Source of the DNA: Hydractinia symbiolongicarpus
Taxonomy: Eukaryota; Cnidaria; Hydrozoa; Anthoathecata; Hydractiniidae
Assembly: GCF_029227915.1 (NCBI RefSeq)
Contig: NC_079878.1
Coordinates: 10,108,001-10,172,000, forward strand
Reading direction: 5' to 3'
DNA length: 64,000 nucleotides
In this document: in pieces, positions 23,208-37,100 of the stretch
Layout: each line of letters begins with the position of its first letter
How positions within the stretch are numbered: position 1 is the first letter of the stretch
Made by a program: the position numbers and the translations under genes
Notes under the pieces: generated by a model
What the model was told of the DNA's origin: nothing
The model's database searches: none
The model's input: the letters and a program-made list of their open reading frames with translations, nothing else

Positions 23208-24802
23208 CTTTAATTGGAGAAACTTTCGCGAGAAAAAAAATTCGCGAAATTTTTTGGATAAACTTTCGCGAAGAAAGAAATTCGGAAAATTTCCCGAACA
23301 AGGATTTTTCTGTTGAAAAAACTTCAAAATTCTTAGCATAATCGTCACTTTCTCTAGCCATAATATAAGTTTTCAAAAACTCTTATATTTTACAAAGATG
23401 TTTCGTCATCAAAATCGTCAAATAGATCGAATGCATTGGTATGATGTTCTTCAGGCTGCCATACTTCCTCCTCATCTTCGTAATCTCCGTTGATATCTCT
23501 CTGGCTCCGAAATGAATCAAACTGTTCCTGGCGTAGCTGACAGACTGCGTCTAAATTTGTTGCAACAGTTGAAGGATTGTTACCCATCAACGGATCAATA
23601 TCATGAAAAGGATCTATGTTTGGTAATTTTTCGGTGCCTTGCTTTAAAGCATCGTAAATGCCTGCACTTTTCCAACTATTCATGACGACTTTTTTTCCTT
23701 CGCCTGACGTTTGTAGTTGTAGAAATCCATTATCCAACCTGCGTGTAGTGGTTTGAGGGTAAAAAGACGCAGTTTGATTTCGATTTCTTCCAATGACTTG
23801 CCAGATTCGAGCTCATCGGATATTTGTTGCGAGTACCAGTTATGGAATTTCTTCGCAATAAATCTTTTGGCACTCCCATTTACTGTAAGATCTAATGGCT
23901 GATAAAAACGGGTCATGTTTGCAGGAATATTGGTAACTAATATGTCGTTTTTCTCTAAAACTTCTTTGACTTCGGAAGTCATTTGCCCCGTGAATACGTC
24001 CATTATCACAAGTGCCTTTTGTCGTTTATCAAGACCTTTTAGCTCCCGCTCTTTTTTAACATACAGAACAATTACTTCATTCAGCAATTTAATGGACTCG
24101 GTGGTGTTGGAAAAGTGTTTCTTGTTTACACTTAACGAAAAATCTTCGGGGAACTTGTAACGCGGTAAACTTGGCAATGTTTTCCCACCGTAAATTAATT
24201 GCATTGGGAGAAATTTTCCTGATAAGGTAACAGAAAAAGTGGCTGTTATAGATCTCTTATCATCAGCTCCTACAATTGTAACTGCTTTGCTGTTTTTCTT
24301 TGCAAGGGTGCTGTTTCCACATTGAACCATTTTCAATCCCATTCTTCGAAATAAACTCTGCGCCCAATTCGAAGATTCAAGATTGATGTCTCCTATAATG
24401 TTAGGGTATTTTCTGATCAAGGCTTTAGCGGCGGCATTAGCGATAGACCAGGTGATAACAGCACCCCGATTGCTCAAAACACAGAGACTATCGTCATAGA
24501 TTAATTTTTTTGTATCTTTGTATCAACACAGATATTAGTATTGAATACTGGATTCGATTGTAAATGTTATAAATTTTTCTTTCTCGAAATAAGATTTCTA
24601 AGTATTTTGTGCGTTTTTGGTGAAAAATGATAAAATAGCTTTCTGGATAAAATTTCGCGAATGAAGAAATTCGGAAAATTTCGCGAGATAAAGTTTCGCG
24701 AATTAAGAAACTCGCAAATTTTCGCGAGATAAACTTTTGCGAAAATGTCGAAAAATCGCGAATTTGCGAAACTTTCTCTCGCGAAAGTTTCTCCAATTAA
24801 AG
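23208..24802 (-). mobile_element. pogo-like DNA transposon, complete ends
   Basis: The left end CTTTAATTGGAGAAACTTTC and the right end, its inverted copy through about 26 bp (to CGCGAGA), are flanked by TA at 23206-23207 and 24803-24804, the pogo/Tc1-mariner target. Both subterminal regions are studded with TTCGCGAA variants (about 23225-23300 and 24655-24780), likely transposase-binding repeats. The interior carries a minus-strand DDE transposase pseudogene. The element is 1595 bp, which is short for an autonomous pogo, and most of the N-terminal DNA-binding coding region is missing. Confidence 0.85.
23393..24477 (-). pseudogene. pogo-like DDE transposase, frameshifted and N-truncated
   Basis: The frame entering at 24477 starts within a CENP-B-type helix-turn-helix (WSIANAAAKALIRKYP, SSNWAQSLFRRMGLKM). 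The DDE_1 core follows: the first Asp in VGADDKRSITATFS, the second in VIMDVFTGQ, and the third in TRFYQPLDLTVNGSAK. Near 23700-23735 the reading must shift by one base to continue as GEGKKVVMNSWKSAGI. It ends in an acidic tail (DLFDDFDDETSL) at 23393. The first helix-turn-helix and a start codon in good context are lacking. The catalytic triad is intact, so this copy was disabled mainly by truncation and one indel. Confidence 0.85.
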
Positions 24803-24804
24803 TA

Positions 24805-25018
24805 ATTTCCTTTTTTCTGCTTCCCACCTATTTTCTCAACCTTGTCTGTGCCACTTAATAGTCTCCTAGTATGTCTATGAAAACATGCACTGTTTCCATT
24901 TGTGTCTTTGTATTTAAGCAGCAGTATTATTTGAGCACTTTTATTTGTGAAGTTATGTAGTGATGTATTTTCATACTAGATATAAATTAAAAACAGTATA
25001 TATCAAAAGTTCTTAAAT
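24805..25018. other. Region upstream of CCDC150 start
   Basis: About 215 bp lies between the pogo element and the first coding ATG. It is the likely place for the 5-prime UTR or a short upstream exon. No TATA box or initiator stands out. Confidence 0.3.
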
Positions 25019-25161
25019 ATGTTGCATCAGCCACTACCATCTACTACTGCATCTAATTCTCCAGCCAATAAAACATTTGAATTACTGAAAGAACGTCTAG
25101 AACAGGCTGAATCTGAAGCACAAAAACTCTCAAGCCAACTAGTTTCTTATGGATTTAAAAC
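25019..25161 (+). CDS. CCDC150: CCDC150 exon 1
   Basis: It starts at ATG and encodes a short Ser/Thr/Pro leader, then the first heptads (ELLKERLEQAESEAQKLSSQ). Donor GTTAGT follows 25161; phase 2. Confidence 0.8.
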
Positions 25162-28100
25162 GTTAGTGACAAATTTGTTTTTACACATTCTAACACAGTT
25201 TTTTATCAGCAGTTATACAATTCTTGGTTGTAGTAAACTTTTAAAAATATTTGACATGACTCTACAGTTGATAATAGATTAAGGAATATTTTTTAGATCG
25301 CCTGCAAAAAACAACAACAAAGACTCAACTGGATCACAATCAGTTTCTGATAACAGGATGATCTCTCGTGTGTGTAAAATGGAAAGTGTATTGGAGAGCC
25401 TCAGATCAGGTATGTCTTATCATTTATCAATTTATATATACTTTATTTGTGACTTACCAAATTAAAGTTTACCTGTTGATCCTCCTGTTTAAAATTTAGT
25501 GCATATAAAGCAAAAAAACTTGTATGGTAATAAAAGACAATAATGGTAAGATAAAAAAAAATTATTATTTATTACCATCTTTCTGCCACAGGAATAAACA
25601 GTTTGGAAGCAGACAAGTCAGAAACACCATCGCAGTTACTGCTAGAGAAAAATCAAATACAAGAAACTTACAGTTTAAAAATACAAGAACTTCAAGAGGA
25701 GGTTGATAAGCAGAAAGCAGTTATAAAATGTCATATTGATGCAAAGTTGTTGCTGGAAAAGCAAATCGCAAAACTGAAAAAAGCATCTGTAAAACGAACT
25801 GAAACACAAAAGGCCCTTCTTACCAAGCTAAAAGAGAAAGATAATGAGTTGGCTTCTTTACAAAATGAGTTAAATCAGGTAATTTTTAAATTTCAAATAT
25901 TTCCTTTATAATGGAAGCTTGAAGGAAAATAACTTTAAATTTCTCCTGTAAATACAGATAAAAAAGAATGTGTCTAAGGAGGTAGAATCAAGGAAACGAA
26001 TTGAGGACAGTCATTCTTTGCTACATTTAAAAATATCTGAAATGGAAGCAACAGTGGAAGCAGAGCGTATGAATGTGTCAAAAGTAAATGCACAATGTGA
26101 ATCGCTGACCAATGATGCTATGTTAGCTCGTAAAGAGTTTGAAAGGGAGTACACAAGGCGTCTTGATCTAGAGAATATTTTAGAAGTTCAATCCAATAAC
26201 ATTGGTATGCAGTATTTGTCTTCTTTAAAATTTCTGCTTAACTTTAAAGGAAAAATTTCATGAATTAGCAAAGAATCTAATGCATTTATTCCTACATATT
26301 CTTCAAAAGATCTCAATTTTTACTTGACATGGGTATATTTAGTATAGTTGAGTATATGAGTATAGTTGATCTATTTAAAATGGTTTGGGAAGTATAAAAA
26401 CCTTACCCAATGGAGGAATTTGTTTCTTTTCAGTTTTAGTAATAAAGTAAAATTACATGCTCAAATATGTTTCTGCCATATCCAGGTGTGGGATTTATAA
26501 TTCTTTAAATAGTGACTACATTTGGATTTTGTTCTTGCAAAATCACAACAAATGAGGGTTTTGCAACAGTATCTGCCCTGTTTTTGCATGTAATTTTGGC
26601 CAATGTATTTTGGCAGGTGTATACTGCTTCAGGCCATTCCGTAAGAATTTAGGCAGGTGTGCGGTAGATCACAAGCCTTAAAAATTCTGCGCCTGCGATG
26701 TGCATGCGATCAAAAAAAATTTATTACAAAAACATTTCCTTTACCTCTGTACACCGCACAGGGGCTGCTGTTTTGGCGTAAGGAACATACAAAGTGCAAG
26801 TTCCAACAATGTACGGCAAGGAATTTCAACCCGAATACGAAGAAGTCGTAAGCAGACTCGTTAATTAAACTTTGTTATTACTTGTGGGGCAAACAGATAT
26901 TTAAATTAAATTAAATTACGGAAAGTTGAACGGCCGCTAATAATAATATTTAATAAACCTTCGATGAATCATAAAAATTATTATCTAAAAGAATATTTCG
27001 TTATTTAAGAAGTTTTTTTTTCTTATTAATGATATTATCTTTTAGTTATTTTAACTTAAATAATGCTGAATTTCTTTTAAATTCTTCAAAAGGCGACCTT
27101 ACAAAGATTAAAATACTGTTGCATTTTTTTATAAAATCATTAAAATAAAACTCTCAAAGCCTTAATATAGCCTGGTAGCTGGTAAATGGTAGCAATTAAT
27201 TTGTGCGATCTATTGTGAGTTCAGTAAAAGAATGATTGTTTATTTTTAGAGTTCAGTAAAAGAATGATTGTTTATTTTTAAGGTTTATTTAATAAATGTT
27301 CTTGTTATAAATAATTTTTAATTACAGCAACGTTTTGCGCGTGCGATTCATTGCACGCCTAAACAAATCTGCACGTGTGTGGGGGCGTGCGCGTGCGATC
27401 GCACGCCTCTCACGAAATGGCCTGCTGCTTAAATGTGACTTACACAATTTTGAGACATTGTGTAAGGACTACATAAAAAACTTGTATTAATCTTTTATTT
27501 ACAAATGAAAGTAATTGCTTGTTATTACCATGCGCAAAATAAAACAATAAGATATATGATTTATGCTTTTAATGTAACATTCATGAAGTTTTAAAAAGTA
27601 CTAAAGATCACAAAAACTATCAAAGTTAAGTAGAAAATGCTTATGAGAAGAAAAAAAGTTTCCACATACTGTCTTTAAAATTTTCACAATTAAAAATAGT
27701 TACTAGTTTTAATTGTCCTATTTTCTATAACAAAATGCAGCAGAAGCATCGAGAGAACGTTTTCTCATTTGTTTTATAACGAAATATACGGCTGTTTTTA
27801 AAGGTACTGTCCAGTAAAAATATAATAATAAAAAAGTAGCCTGAACTTAATTGCACTTCTCTTATTTGTTGCGAAAATGTAAGTGGTTATATCTCTAAAG
27901 TTTTACAACTTGAATAACATTTCTTTTATGTTTACAAATTTTTCATATCGCACGTTGTCAAAAGCAAATTTATACCGAAGCCATTCTACATGAAAGGGAG
28001 GCTAAAATAATATTTTGTTGTGACGTAAGCGTTGGGTTCTCGGCAAGTCAAAACATTGTAAATAGAAAATGATTGTTTTACTCTGAACAATATTACCAGA

Positions 28101-31100
28101 TTAATTTAATCTTTTTTTTAAATATTTTACCCCCTTTTTAAAAAAATGTAGCAATTTATGAATATTTAATTTCAAAGCATGCAACTCACTTTCAGAGATA
28201 GAACTTAATGTCCACACAAACAGAATGTCTGACTCTACACAAATTAAAGTAGATTATGTTAAAGCTGCTTTATTTTTTGTGCCGATACTGAGACCAGACA
28301 CGGGTAAGATTATTTACGTAAAAGTATATCTATGCAGACATCCGTTGGAGTGGCCAATGCTTAAACGCAGACAGCAACGTGCGATGATGAAATGAAAAAA
28401 TCTGACGCGACATTACAAGTTAAACTCCTTGACGAATTTGAATCATTTTTTGTAATATACCAAACGATATGACAACTGTTGTTGACATATCGTACATATA
28501 TCGTACTCCAGAAAGCCGACCAGCAAAAGAAGGAATTATAGAAAATACAAACGCATTAAATAAATTGTGTTTTTTTGTACCTTTATACTTCCTCCACAAT
28601 TATAAACCTCGTTCCCAATACCCCTATTCTATTACCAAAGCTACCTCAATTAGCGAACAAAAAGAAATACTTGGTTTGAGGTTATTTATATTTATACTTT
28701 TTATACCGTAATGCTTCGAATAAACGCCCATTAAACGCCCCCAGAAAGATTAAAATTGTTTAAATAACACTTGGGGCATGAAAAAAAACCCAGTAAATTC
28801 GGACCTGCTATGGTTTCCAATTGTTTTGTCAAATGAAGAAATTATCTACACTTAAATCCATGATAAAATGTCTGTTCCGCCCGTAAGTGCAGTTTTGCAG
28901 ACTTGATTCATCCGTGCTCCGTCGGCGTTCACCTCCGCATAAGTTAAGAACCGCATGGCTGGATTTCTTGTGTAAGACCTGGTTACCAACGACGAAGGGG
29001 CCAGGCAAAAGACATTCATGTCTACGTAGTTCTTTTAGCTAAGTCAGGAGTTGGTGAATTAGCTAGGATGGTCAGGTTGGCTATAAATAGGCTTGCTCGT
29101 GGATGAAAATGACCAGGACTATTCGATAATTCTGAGATCTAAAAGTGTTCGGCGAAGACGGAAATCTATCAACGTTTTGTCCGACGAAAGTCTGACGAGA
29201 CTCCAAAAATTATTTCGAAGGCTGTCATCGCACGCTGTAAAATGGGATTTTATAGGATTGATTTTTAAAACTCATTATTAATTTTTCAGGCGTTCAATTA
29301 ATCGCACGCCTGAAACGATTTACGCGTGTGCCACGACGTGCGCGTGCGATCGAACGCCTCTCCTGCAAAAGACTGTTGTTTTTAATTTACAATCAAATAT
29401 TCTCATCGTCAACTTCATTTGTCCGAGAAAATTCAATTTGAGATATTTCTTCACCTTCTTTGAAGCCAGTATACATCCCATTCGTACTTGGATATTCTCT
29501 ACGTATCTTAGACACGAAACAAGATGGTATAACCGACGAAGGCCTTTTCCCAAGTGGTTATGAACAAACCAACAGAATTGGCGGTATGCCGCATATCGAT
29601 AAGATCTAAAAATATCATCCTCAAATAATAAGATTGGAAATACTATGACAACAGAAATTTCAAGAGTGCTAGGGATTTTTTAAGTCTACGGCTTTCCCCA
29701 TCGTGGAGAGCGACTAACGCTGTCCACAAAGTGTTCTTTAAAATCACAACCGCGTTGACATCTTCGTGCTCTGTTTAGTATGCTCTGTTATACATTTCTT
29801 ATCTAAAACACAATAGAAACCTTGTACCCAGGCGCTCATTTATAATACAACCAGTAGAAAAATGTGAGGTCAAATTATATAGGTACCGTAGTTGCAAGTA
29901 TTTGATAGTGTCCACCTCGTTACAGCACAAACACTCAACAGCTGAAGGCATTCTCTCGCAATTTTCACATAAGCACCACTCACTGATATATAAATCTGTG
30001 CGAGAAGCAGCGGGTAATTCTGGTGCGTCTGGGCCATCGTCATTATAAGAGGGAATTTGTTGTTTGTTATTGGGCCGTTCTAGCTCAAACTGAAATCCAA
30101 TTATGTTTTAATTTCTGCTTGTGAACATGATTGATAAACGTAAAAAAATTTTGTTGGAAATATCATTAACTTTTTTTTCTTTATTTCTCTTTCTGCACGC
30201 GCCAGTCTCTACACGGGGGTAACCCAAAGAATACGTCATTGCATAAATTGCGCATATTAATGTTTTTACCCAGTCCTTTTCCGCGTTCGAAGTTCAGTAA
30301 AGATGGCGATTGAGAATGGCATGGTCAAATAAACAAATTCAGTTTAAACTTATGAAAGACAATTTTGGTTGTATTTAAATACTTTTTTCTTTACTTTTGT
30401 GCCGAGATGTAACTAATATCAAGTTTTAATATTTTACCGGACAGTACCTTTAAGCTTTGAGAGGATGTGTTTTCTTCATTTTAAATTATGGCAACAATCT
30501 TTGTAGGAACATTTCCACGTCATGTTAAAAGTCTTCACATTCTAGACTGAAATATTAAAATTTTTAAGCTTCATATAAAGTGATTTTTAACCATCGACAG
30601 TCATTTTTCATCATTTTAAAAAACAAAATTCAAGAAAGGCAATCTTTAGGCTTTGAAGCAAAGTTTTCATGAATTTCATGAAATATAGCAATTCTAAGCA
30701 CTGTACAGTCGGGTTTTTTTATTTTAGAGTTTATGTATGATAATTAAGTTTGCGTGCCAGATATAAATTCTATTGTGTTTAGCATTTTAACAATAGGTTA
30801 GCAACAAAATGCAAGGTGATAAGTATAACATAAATGTAAAGTTAAGTTCAAGCAGTACGTATATTTTACCTAAATGTATTTATGTATATTTCCTTTAGTG
30901 TTGTTATTGATAGTGTTGCAGTATAAATTTTGTTGCTGTATTTTCATTGGGAAAAATTATAATTATAATAATCACAATGAAGAAGAGTGTCACGACAAGC
31001 TTAGTCTGTCTTTTATTAAGTTATTTAGTAAAATCGTGATACAAGTGATATTGGATTTTATGCATGTGATTGATACCTGAAAATGACACACCCAATTCTT

Positions 31101-34100
31101 TTTCTGACGTGTACGTGGAGGCGCTCAAATGTGATTGTTAGAATGAGAGACTACCTTCTAATTAATTACTTTGCCTTCTTTTTAGAATGTATAAAAGAGG
31201 AAATTAACATAAAATCTGGGGAATATAATCAGGTGAAGAAACAGTGTCAGGATCTTGAAAGTCAGTGTCAACAATTCAAACGAAAGTGTGAAAAACTGCA
31301 GGTTTGTGGGTTTTTTTGTTATTGACATAAACATCAGGGAAATTAACTTTTATATAAATTGACTAATTATTATCGTTAACTCGTCGACAAGAAAGAATTA
31401 GTGGGAGAGGATGATTGACTATTGCCAAAATTGACGCCATTCAAAATTTTAATGGAGGTTCAATACAAGCCTCAAGGTTTTCACTCCAATAAAAAATAAG
31501 TTTATTTATTTTTATATTTACTTTGTACATAATATTTACATAGTTACGTCAACTTAGGAATACTTTACAGCTTCAAAAAATTCTTCCAAGTTTAGTACAT
31601 ATATGTGCATCCTCTCAAATTTCTCCAACAATATCACCTGATGCCAACTTTGGTATGTAAATTCAGAACAACTTCAGGGTATCCATACAACGCTTACTGC
31701 GAGCCAACTTTTTTTAATATAGTGACCTTGCCCATATACAATAATTTGTGTGGTTGATTTGCTTATTCGTTTTTTTCTCGTTTTTGTCGTGAAAATACCG
31801 AATTTTCAAGTCCCGTCATGAAGACCAAACCATCATATCTGAACAAAACGCCACAAATTGTAGCTTGGTTACTTTTATAAATATAGTTTACTGGGAACCA
31901 AATAAACTTCTAAAAATCTAAACACGTGCATACAGAAAGAAAAAGAATATTTGAATAAAGTTCATTATCATTCTCAAAACCTGCAAGCAGTGCGCTTGAA
32001 TTGATCGTTACCATGGTGATTTTACCAAAGCCATGCGGCAAGTTGTTTATCGTTAAAAATTTGACTCTTTTTCTGTGTATTTATTTTTTCATGGTGTAGT
32101 GCTTACATTTTGATAACTTTTCATAACTAGGTAACTTCTGTGTAGGAGAGTTGGTTTAAAATCGAGCTGAATAATATATCCCCAATTGTTTTTTCGATTT
32201 TTTTCGCTTTAATAACTCTGACGAAAGTTATGGAGTAAGGTATGAAAAAAAATATCAGTTACAAAAAGTCGAATTTCGAAAAAAGGCAAATTTAAACAAA
32301 ACGACTTAAAATTAAAAAAAAAATAAATCAAAAAACCATTTTAGATACATCCCTCTTGAATAAGATAATCAAAAAAAATGGGGAAAAATTTAGTCATTTT
32401 GTAAAAGAAACTTCAAACGCGAAGGAGGGGGTTAAATTTTCTTACCTTATAAATCCTTGTATTTTCCATTTCAATACAAAAACTTTTATCAACCTAAGAA
32501 AATGTTCAGATATTTCCAAATATTTATAAATATATTAAACTTTCCCTTGCAGGTTTTTTGATGGCGTCATTAACCTGTCTATTCCAAAACAGATTTGGGG
32601 ACCCAAGTTTAAAAACTTACACAATTTAGTCCCAGGGTGTCCCTTGACCCATGCGTGAGATGACATCAGTTTTTTCCAGGCGTTTTCAATATATAAGGAC
32701 TTAAACATAAAAGTGCAATGCATTGGTTTCGCAAATTAAAAAAAAGGTTTTGACATCAGTCTAAATACATTGACGTGGTGTCGTAACATCTAGGCAGTTA
32801 ACAATTAAGACATGCATTTTTCAGCTCTTTCAAAGAAAATTTTGGCAACTTAAAAAAAATAAACACATCCACTTTACCTGTCACAGACAGGGACACACTC
32901 TTCATATTATTATAAGATATGTTATTAATTTAATGGTATGCAAGGTATGTAGAAGGTTTTAAAAATAAAATGTTTTAGTTTGAATGCAATTGTGCACTTG
33001 AGTCTAAATCCCAAATTTTGGTAAAAAAACTTTAAATTTATACTTGTGTAGGAATTTGTGATATTTTACAAGGAATAAATAAAAACAATAATTATCACAT
33101 TACAGTAAATCTGCAAAGAATTTTGTGATGCCAAATGACCTTTTTAAAATGACTTTGCCATTATCTTGCTACTGTTAAAGAGGCAGTCTAATTCAATTTT
33201 TATATATAAAAAAGATTTAAAGAGATAAAAATGGACGTTTAAAATGAAAAGTAAGAAAAAAAGATTAAATATGGAAATTTTGGAGCAAAACAATTTTTGT
33301 GAGACTGACTGTGAATTGTAGCACTCGAATTTTCAGTGGCATTTTTGTGGAACTTTTTCCCACTCAAATTTTTTGTTTCCCTTTGTTTAAAAAAATCCTG
33401 TAAAGCAACAGCTACTTAAATGGAAGGTACATTTTTTTTTAATTTTATTTCTCATCTGTTTAGAAAGCATTAGAAGCCTCTTCTTCAGAGAATCAGGAGC
33501 TTAAAGAACTTTTAAAAGTTGCCTCTGTTGATAATCAAGCTCTTGTTATTCAAAGCAAAGAAGTACTGCTTCGGGAGCAGGCAAAAGTAAAGAACATTGT
33601 TGCACAGCAAAATAAATTGCTTGATTCCACCAAAGCATCAATGTTGCAAGAGTTGAAAAACCAACACAAGAATACTGAAAGGACGGAATCTGAAAATCTG
33701 CTATTGAAGCGAAAAATAGTTGAATATGAAAGTAAACACGACGAAAGTGATTTCAAGTTAAAAATGCTGGAACAAAATTATGTAAGAAAAGTAATCGAAT
33801 TTGATTTGTAAATGTTGTAAATTTGAAATATGATTAATAAAAAAATTAACAAAGAACAAACAAACTTCTAGAATAGGGCTGATTAAAATTGCAGTAAAAA
33901 CCAATAAAAGAACGCCTTTGTTAAAATGACTTTGCAGAATGTCAGATGCTCCTATACAAGAATAACAGTTAAAATTAGATTTTTGGAAGATTAGGTTAAA
34001 TCTTAATTAAGGAAAAACCATGTTGACTCAAATCAAGTATTTTTGTTAACAAAATGGCATTCGCCTTGGCAATTGCTGAGGCAACATGAATTGGAAAGGC

Positions 34101-37100
34101 TTTAAATTTAAAAAATGTTCATTTTCCAAAATCATTTTTTAAATACAAATTGTGTTCATTGATATCTAATGCACTTTCTGCCAATTGTTCGTGTGTTATG
34201 ACAATTCTTTAATATGATTTTAGACCATAGAAATTTCAAGGTTGGAAGCTGCTTTGTTGTCTTCTCAAAACAAGAATGATGAATTAAGAAAGCAGCTGGA
34301 AGCAATTGAGAAAGAAGGTGTTTTAAAGAACAACAACTTGCAAAACGACAAGTTACATGCAATGCAAAGAGTTCAGGAGTTGGAAGAGGAACTGAAACAG
34401 GTGCAACTCTTTGGCCAAAGAATGAAACATGAGAAGAATGAACTGATGGATAAATTATCGTGGATAAGCATGAGCCAGCAGTCACAAAACGATCTTGAGA
34501 AAAAAATGGTTGAAATGGTGAAAGAAAAAAATTCCTTGGCATATGAAAAGGGCATTTTGTCCTCCAAAGTCAAAACCCTTGAAGTAGATAACAAGACCAA
34601 AAAGGAAATTGAGGTTTGTATGTTTTGTGTATTTTGCCATGGACTTATTGCTCATAATTATTCTCAACTGTTGAAAATTCTAATTGATTTTTATGAATCT
34701 GATCATGAAATTTCATTAAGGTGGTCTCGTAAGTATTATTGAAATCTTATTTTTTTGCAACTTACAAAAAATAGGCTAAAGTCCAATATTTTGTAGTGAA
34801 TTTAATAAGCTCCTCTAATAAATTTAGAAATTCAGGTTAAATTTCATTTGGGAAATGTTTAACGGCTACTGAGAACCCTGGATTACACCCTGCTGATTTA
34901 ATATTTAATTAAACAGAACAGACAAAAGTAACTGCTATAGGTCAAGGTGCTAAAGTTACTATGTATACATGCAAGAAATATGCAAAACCAGTTACATCCA
35001 TAAAGGGTAAATCAAAAATGTAAACAATTTTCTTAAAAAGTGTTATAAACAAGAAAAAGCCAAGTACATAAAAAGTAAAATGACATATAAGATAATGAAT
35101 GCATTACACATAAAACTTCAGTTTAAATATTAAAGGGAGCCACACAACTGCCTCCATGTCAGTAAATTTATTTCGTCTATATTTTTTGTTTGCTGTTAAG
35201 TGTGAAGTGTTATAAGTGTTTTCAGTACTCTTTTGTGCTTAATTGTAGGGGGGGGGGGGGGGGGGGGGGGGGCGAATAAGCAGAAGGGGGTGGGTACTCC
35301 GGGGAAAATTGATTTGCAGTTGTTTCTATTGGTTTTCAGGATATTTGATCATTACGTATCTTTATTTATGCTTCTCGTTATTATAATCACCATCAACAAA
35401 TTATCTGAACTAGTCATTGGAACTTCTTCTTTTCTGGTAAGATAGTAGGTTGAAATACTATCACATATAGAAAGTGCCTTACTTCCTTTACGAATGGCCC
35501 CAAACACAGCAGAATCACAGTCATCTTTTTCCCTGGGATATTATATTTTTCACATATCTTGATGATACTTTTTTGCCTTTTTGTTGAACTTAGTGAAAAA
35601 TACTTACAGATCCTCCACACAAACTTCCTTCCTTGCAGGTTACCACTTGTTATTGTTGCGATAATTCACTTTAGCTTTGACTTGTTGACTAACTTATCTC
35701 AATATTTTAAGCTTTAAGTCATCTTCTAAAACCTTGAAATAACAATCAGTATGTTTGTTATCATTTACTAGGACCTACTAAGTCATTTCCATTAGCTATA
35801 TATTTTATTAGGATATGCTTCTGAAAACATGGTTGGCTGGATTTTCGTCTGATTAAATGTAATGCCATTGCATAAATACATACATTAAATACGATTTGGT
35901 ACAAAAATATAAAATTATATTGTTGAAGCTTAGTAGGTGGTGTTTTAGGAGATCCTTCTAGCATCATTGGGCAAAGTAAAACGATGTTGGACATATGTGT
36001 ATATAATTTGAGAGGACCAAAATTAAAGCAATTAACCTGTTCCAGACCTGGGAGGAAATGACTTTAGACTTTTTTTGTAATGCTTTAAGAAGTCTCAGGA
36101 AGTGGATACAAGGTGTTGTTTACATGTTTGTCACATTCTACACTGTTGATTGTTTCCTTTATCTTTGTAGCTGTTGTTCTTGATTCTGTGTTAATCAGTT
36201 GAACTAATGACTTCACCCTGGATATGGTCCCGAAATTTGTTTTTCTTTACCTCTTTATTCTTCATGCACACATGTTTCTAAACTAGCTGCATGAATCTTC
36301 CTTTCACCTATAATAACAATTTATGACATCATACTCTTTACATGGGATATTTTAAAGCAACGCTATTTGTTTTGTGTTTCTGTTTCCTTAAAGTTGAAAA
36401 TACATTGATGTTTTTGTATTTGACAAAAGATGTTACTGGTGCCCGGATCATTTTTATCCTTTGTCCCACAACTTTCCAAAACAGATATGCATATTACCAC
36501 AAAATTAAGAAATTCAATTTATTTCTTATAGACTAGTCAAAAAGTTTGTCTAAGACTTAAACCTCATTGGGCTGGTGCAATGAGTAGACTTTGTAAAAAT
36601 TAATCTAGCAAATAATTGATCAATACTGAATTGGTCGAAGTATGTTGAGACAACACAGCTAATTTTTAAGTTCACCACAACAAGTAATTGCAGATACCAG
36701 ATTCAGACATTTTAAACTTATCAAAATTCACTTATCAATGTTTAGAGTAGAGTTCTTATGATCTTAGGTTATTTGCTTGAATCTAATTGTTATTGAAGTC
36801 AGCGTGGCTATTTTCCACAAATTTTGCAGTCTGGGCGAGTCCCAACGTGGATTCTTTTGTTGTGTGGAGGATGCCACTAGCTAATTTTAAACCCTGTCTG
36901 CGTAGCATGGGCCCTTTGACCATTAAAAAAAGATGAGAAAACTAGCTTTGTCTTAATATTTTGTCCAATTTTGTCTGATGGACTTGTAGGGTAGGGTAGT
37001 ATTGTATCAAAATAAAAATTAATGTTTCTTTGGAATAATTTCAATGACATAATGCCAAACATTCAGGGAAATTATCTATTTCATTATGATAACTGATAAT

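Larger units (their letters stand above)
27802..30449 (-). mobile_element. TTAA-flanked DNA transposon carrying a P2X7-ballast-like gene
   Basis: The left end AGGTACTGTCCAGTAAAAAT and the right end, its inverted copy with one change (CCGG for CCAG), are flanked by TTAA at 27798-27801 and 30450-30453. TTAA is the target of Kolobok and piggyBac elements. The AGGT terminus resembles that of the Kolobok-type element at 50777. No transposase is recognised inside. The minus strand holds a decayed P2X7-ballast-like gene at 29393-30089. The whole element lies in CCDC150 intron 4, in opposite orientation to that gene as judged by its cargo. Confidence 0.75.

Noticed and set aside
23915-24160. Plus-strand frame inside the pogo transposase
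   Set aside because: Antisense shadow of the transposase frame; no independent motif.
31436-32560. TTGACGCCATT and GATGGCGTCATT as possible inverted termini in intron 5
   Set aside because: The match is only about 10-12 bp, no target duplication fits, and the interior lacks element-like content.
35233-35445. Frame with a poly-Gly run
   Set aside because: Produced by the poly-G tract in a CCDC150 intron.
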